A DNA stretch of 64,000 bases, taken from positions 25,142,101 to 25,206,100 of the forward strand of contig NC_092677.1 of assembly GCF_964355755.1 (NCBI RefSeq), read 5' to 3'. A program made the position numbers and the translations under genes. Each line of letters begins with the position of its first letter. Position 1 is the stretch's first letter. Below are positions 61,128 to 64,000 of this stretch, in pieces. The notes under the pieces are model-generated. The model had not been told where the DNA came from and searched no databases. It was given only the letters and a program-made list of their open reading frames with translations. Source of the DNA: Antedon mediterranea (lineage: Eukaryota > Echinodermata > Crinoidea > Comatulida > Antedonidae).

Positions 61128-63084
61128 CGTAAACGTTTATTTTCTTTCTATCTATCAATTGCAATAAAACAAATGAATAAGGTATTAAAAGAGAATAATA
61201 TTAATCTAAAGCTCTGTCTACACTGTCAAACTAGTTTGACAAAAAAAAGTGTGATGTGCCCAAATATGGTAGTGATATGCCCAAACATGTTAGTGATATG
61301 CCCAAACATGTTAGTGATATCATCATGTCCATATATGGGCACATCAAATTTATAGTGTAGACAGAGCTTAACACATACTCATGATGCTATTAATATTTTC
61401 AGAGATTTTATGGACTCTACCATGGACAGAACTAAACATATGCTTAATTATTTATTCCCAATTATACGAAAAGCAAATCCAGTGTTGCATGACTTTATGC
61501 AAAAGTAAGTGGAGTTTTGTGTTTTTTTGTTTAATTGTCCATTAACATAATACATTTGTTATACTACTACTGTTCGTAATTTTAACCATATTTTACTGTG
61601 GCCATCTGACAACACCTCCATTTCCCCTACCTACTACTGTACTACACTCATGTAAGTAATTGTTTGGAGTGACCTGTGTCTTCCAGTCTAAACTGAGCTG
61701 ACTTAAGCACAGAACAGTGTGGCAAAATGTGTACACAGGACTTTCAGCTTTAAAGCTCTGTCTACACTATCAAAGTTTATGTGACAAAACAATGCGATGT
61801 GCCCAAATATGGACATGATGATGTCATATCACTACCATATTTGGGCACATCACACTTTTCTTGTCAAACTAGTTTGATAGTGTAGACAGAGCTTTAATGC
61901 CGATTGTATGACTGGGTGTGCTCCTGTCTCAAAAGCGGCCACTCGACTCACCAGTCAAAAGTGATTCTGAGTATACTTGACTAATTGTTGTACTGTACTA
62001 TAATTTACAGGTCAGAGGTCGGAACTGTATTTGCATTGGCCTGGTTAATAACATGGTATGGACACGTGTTAAATGATTACAAAAGTATTGTAAGGTTGTA
62101 CGACTTTTTCCTAGCATGCCATCCACTAATGCCGGTTTATTTAGCAGCTGCGGTAAGTGATAAACGTGTTATTTCTAGAGTGGATCCATACATTTTCATG
62201 TAGGCGTTAGATTAACTATCTTTTGAAATAATGTAAAAATTTTCACCAAAAAATGAGTAAAATTTTTCTCTTATACTGTAATTTTCCTTACATAAAAATC
62301 TATTTCCACAAACATTCTTGTTACATAAGTTTTTATTTTATTAATAAACACATTTCCTATATAGATTGTTCTGTACCGAGAAAAGGGCGTGTTACAACAA
62401 GATTGTGAGATGGTATACGTACATAGCTACTTGTCAAAAATTCCTCAAGATCTTCCATTTGAACACTTAATCATCAAGGCCGGAGACTTATTTGTGCAAT
62501 ATCCACCCTCTGCAATGGCTAAGGAAGCCAAGCTGCATTATAAACAAAGGTATTTATTTTGTTTTTGTCAAATGGATATGTAATTTAAATGCATTAGTAA
62601 AGATTCTTTCCCACTGATCCGGGGACAGCAAATCAAATCGAAACGTCAATGTTTCGTTTTCACGCGGCTATGATCATGTCGTGGAGCATTGTTTTTTTGA
62701 CAAATATGGAAGGGATAGGCTCAAATATTGTAGGGATGTGACATCATTATGTTCATATAATGGGCACGTCACATAAAGTTTGATATTGTAGACAGAACTT
62801 AAGTTCTACTGTACGTACACAATGCTCCAAAGAAAGCAAATATACAAACATATTCTGTTTACAGTACTGCAATATCAAAGCATGGTGATTTTGAGTCCGC
62901 TGTCCAGCATCAACGTCCAGATGCCATTCTACAGTTAATGCGAGAACGGAGTAGACGTAACAGCTACCCGTCGCTACGATCTCAATCAAGCCAAGTGGTG
63001 AAGGTCGCAGTATGGGCGCTGTCAACAGCAGTTGGTGTAGCGGCTCTCGCAGTCCTTAATACAGCAGCAGAATTTTGGGTATGA
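58679..63084 (+). CDS. TBC1D20: TBC1 domain family member 20, nine exons, complete
   Basis: Exons: 58679-58718, 58834-59013, 59111-59188, 59657-59751, 60556-60647, 61403-61504, 62011-62152, 62365-62549, 62865-63084 (1134 nt, 377 aa plus TGA); all junctions are GT..AG and phase-consistent. The TBC domain spans roughly 45-270. The dual-finger residues are present: Arg92 in the V-L-D-V-N-R motif and Gln131 in HYYQGYHD. Other family blocks are RDFMDSTMDRTKHMLNYL, VRLYDFFLACHPLMP and GDLFVQYPPS. The C-terminus (about 350-372) is a hydrophobic segment, VVKVAVWALSTAVGVAALAV, the tail anchor. In vertebrates TBC1D20 is an ER-membrane GAP that switches off Rab1 and Rab18, affecting ER-Golgi traffic, autophagosome maturation and lipid droplets. 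The human protein is about 403 aa, so length fits. The start codon lies 7 nt after an acceptor-like ttttataatttag, suggesting a 5'UTR intron. Confidence 0.95.
60108..60515 (-). mobile_element. 5S rRNA-derived SINE
   Basis: On the minus strand from about 60510: CGGCCATACAGTGTTGAAAC, then GAAGCTAAGCAATGTTGGGC, GGTTGGATTCTGAATGGGAG ACC and GGTGGGTGCTGTAT. These follow the 5S rRNA order, including the internal promoter (box A AGCTAAGCA, the intermediate region and the box C TGGGAGACC). The body continues for about 270 bp and ends with (CAAT)n at 60108-60122. This is the structure of SINE3-class elements. It occupies TBC1D20 intron 4 in antisense. Confidence 0.88.
61094..61128. repeat. (CAAT)n microsatellite
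   Basis: About eight repeats of tcaa, in TBC1D20 intron 5. Confidence 0.95.
61207..61370. mobile_element. MITE family A copy
   Basis: taaagctctgtctacactgt to tatagtgtagacagagctta; three internal agtgatatgcccaaacatg units. TBC1D20 intron 5. Confidence 0.93.
61751..61896. mobile_element. MITE family A copy, best-preserved
   Basis: The termini tttaaagctctgtctacac and gtgtagacagagctttaa are exact inverse complements. TBC1D20 intron 6. Confidence 0.95.
62690..62803. mobile_element. MITE family A fragment
   Basis: gacaaatatggaagggatag, gggatgtgacatcattatgt and ataaagtttgatattgtaga; left terminus lost. TBC1D20 intron 8. Confidence 0.8.
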
Positions 63085-63267
63085 CACAAATAGTTATTCT
63101 GTATTGAAGTGTAAAAAAAACGCCCTGCATTTTAAAATTAAGCACCAAGAATTTTAGATATAATATTTGATTAAATGTGCAAAATTTAAAATTGTAAATA
63201 AAAAAATCATGAAAATTAAATGGTCAGATAAAGATCAGTAATTACTGGAATGCATGAGCAATATTGA

Positions 63268-63360
63268 GTGAGTTAGTGGCCGAGCGGTCAAGACGGTGGA
63301 ACCGTAATCCATAACTAGAACATCGGCAAGGGTTCAGGGTTCACTAGCTCCATGGTTCTG
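63268..63360 (+). mobile_element. tRNA-derived SINE head (Ser/Leu-like)
   Basis: gttagtggccgagcggtcaa matches box A of long-variable-arm tRNAs, and gggttcagggttcac resembles box B about 50 nt later. The acceptor stem does not pair properly, so this is a SINE or tRNA pseudogene rather than a working tRNA. Confidence 0.6.
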
Positions 63361-63381
63361 GTGCTGTTGTTTTATGTCTGT

Positions 63382-63571
63382 TTAAGCGTGGTTTCCACTA
63401 GGACTCAACGCGACATATTGACGCAAAGTACTGTATTGCGCAATCACAAGTGGTAACCGCGGGCGCAACAATGCTGCGAACATGGCAGGTTTCATTTCAC
63501 GCAGACACAATTATGGGAAGGGCATTTTCTTATGTTGCGTAGGTTGCGTCGCTAGTAGCAACCAAGCATTA
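63382..63571. mobile_element. MITE family D copy
   Basis: tttaagcgtggtttccacta, actgtattgcgcaatcacaa and gtcgctagtagcaaccaagc. Lies just 3' of TBC1D20. Confidence 0.88.
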
Positions 63572-64000
63572 GGATCACGTCACAATTATATTACTACAGT
63601 TACTGCAGTATCTACATTTATTTACTGCAATAATAATAATAAATAATAATAATTTTGACATGATTCCTTGGTGTTTAATATTAATTTGATTGAGAAATAG
63701 AATAGTAAAATATTTTTTAATTTCTCTATTAATTTAAACTCATTTCATTGCTCAGGAAATTATATGTGTAATGAATTATGATAATTTATTTTATGTATTT
63801 GTTTATAATTTGTATATCATTTTTGTAATAATGTATATTTATTAATTTCTCTGTGGTTTATATTATAAATATGCCTGTTTATATATACAGTATAATTATA
63901 TAGAATAATTATGTAAATGTTAAATATAATATGTAAGGAAATATAGTTATATAGGAGTGTTGACATTTTATTTAAAAACAGTAGCATGGAAAAAGAGGGA

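Noticed and set aside
63268-63360. Functional tRNA-Ser gene
   Set aside because: Box A and box B are present, but the acceptor stem and T arm do not pair well; fits a SINE head or pseudogene better.

Overview
This is eukaryotic nuclear DNA. It is AT-rich, has spliceosomal introns with GT..AG borders, and carries a dense load of transposon relics. The gene complement (APCDD1, a RAB22/31-type GTPase, TBC1D20), a 5S-rRNA-derived SINE and the recurring palindrome TAGGCCTA together suggest an invertebrate deuterostome, most likely an echinoderm. The phylum is an inference; nothing in the window proves it.

Four multi-exon genes can be read from splice sites. (1) A partial APCDD1-type Wnt antagonist lies on the minus strand. 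Two joined coding exons at 13264-13093 and 5497-4933 are visible; its 3' exons leave the window on the left and its first exon was not found. (2) A complete-looking five-exon minus-strand gene, 49481-39930, encodes a 460-aa protein I do not recognise; its third intron is largely a 43-bp minisatellite of about 65 units. (3) RAB22/31-type GTPase, minus strand, six exons from 57944 to 53684. (4) TBC1D20, plus strand, nine exons from 58679 to 63084, complete with its C-terminal membrane anchor. Genes 3 and 4 are head to head, with 734 bp between their start codons, so a small GTPase and a RabGAP probably share a promoter region.

Most of the remaining sequence is mobile or repetitive. The largest family is a palindromic MITE with termini AAGCTCTGTCTACACTATC, about 17 copies, which carries an internal 21-bp repeat varying in copy number. 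Two related families end in AAGCTTGGTTCCCACTAG. There are also several other terminal-inverted-repeat elements (some nested), a truncated Penelope-like element with inverted arms and hammerhead-like cores, a 5S rRNA-derived SINE, tRNA-derived SINEs, two non-LTR reverse-transcriptase C-terminal fragments, and many tandem arrays and local duplications. The tract 13.3-39.9 kb shows no convincing host gene.

Exon coordinates were derived by hand from reading-frame continuity and splice consensus. No alignment, transcript or database search was available.
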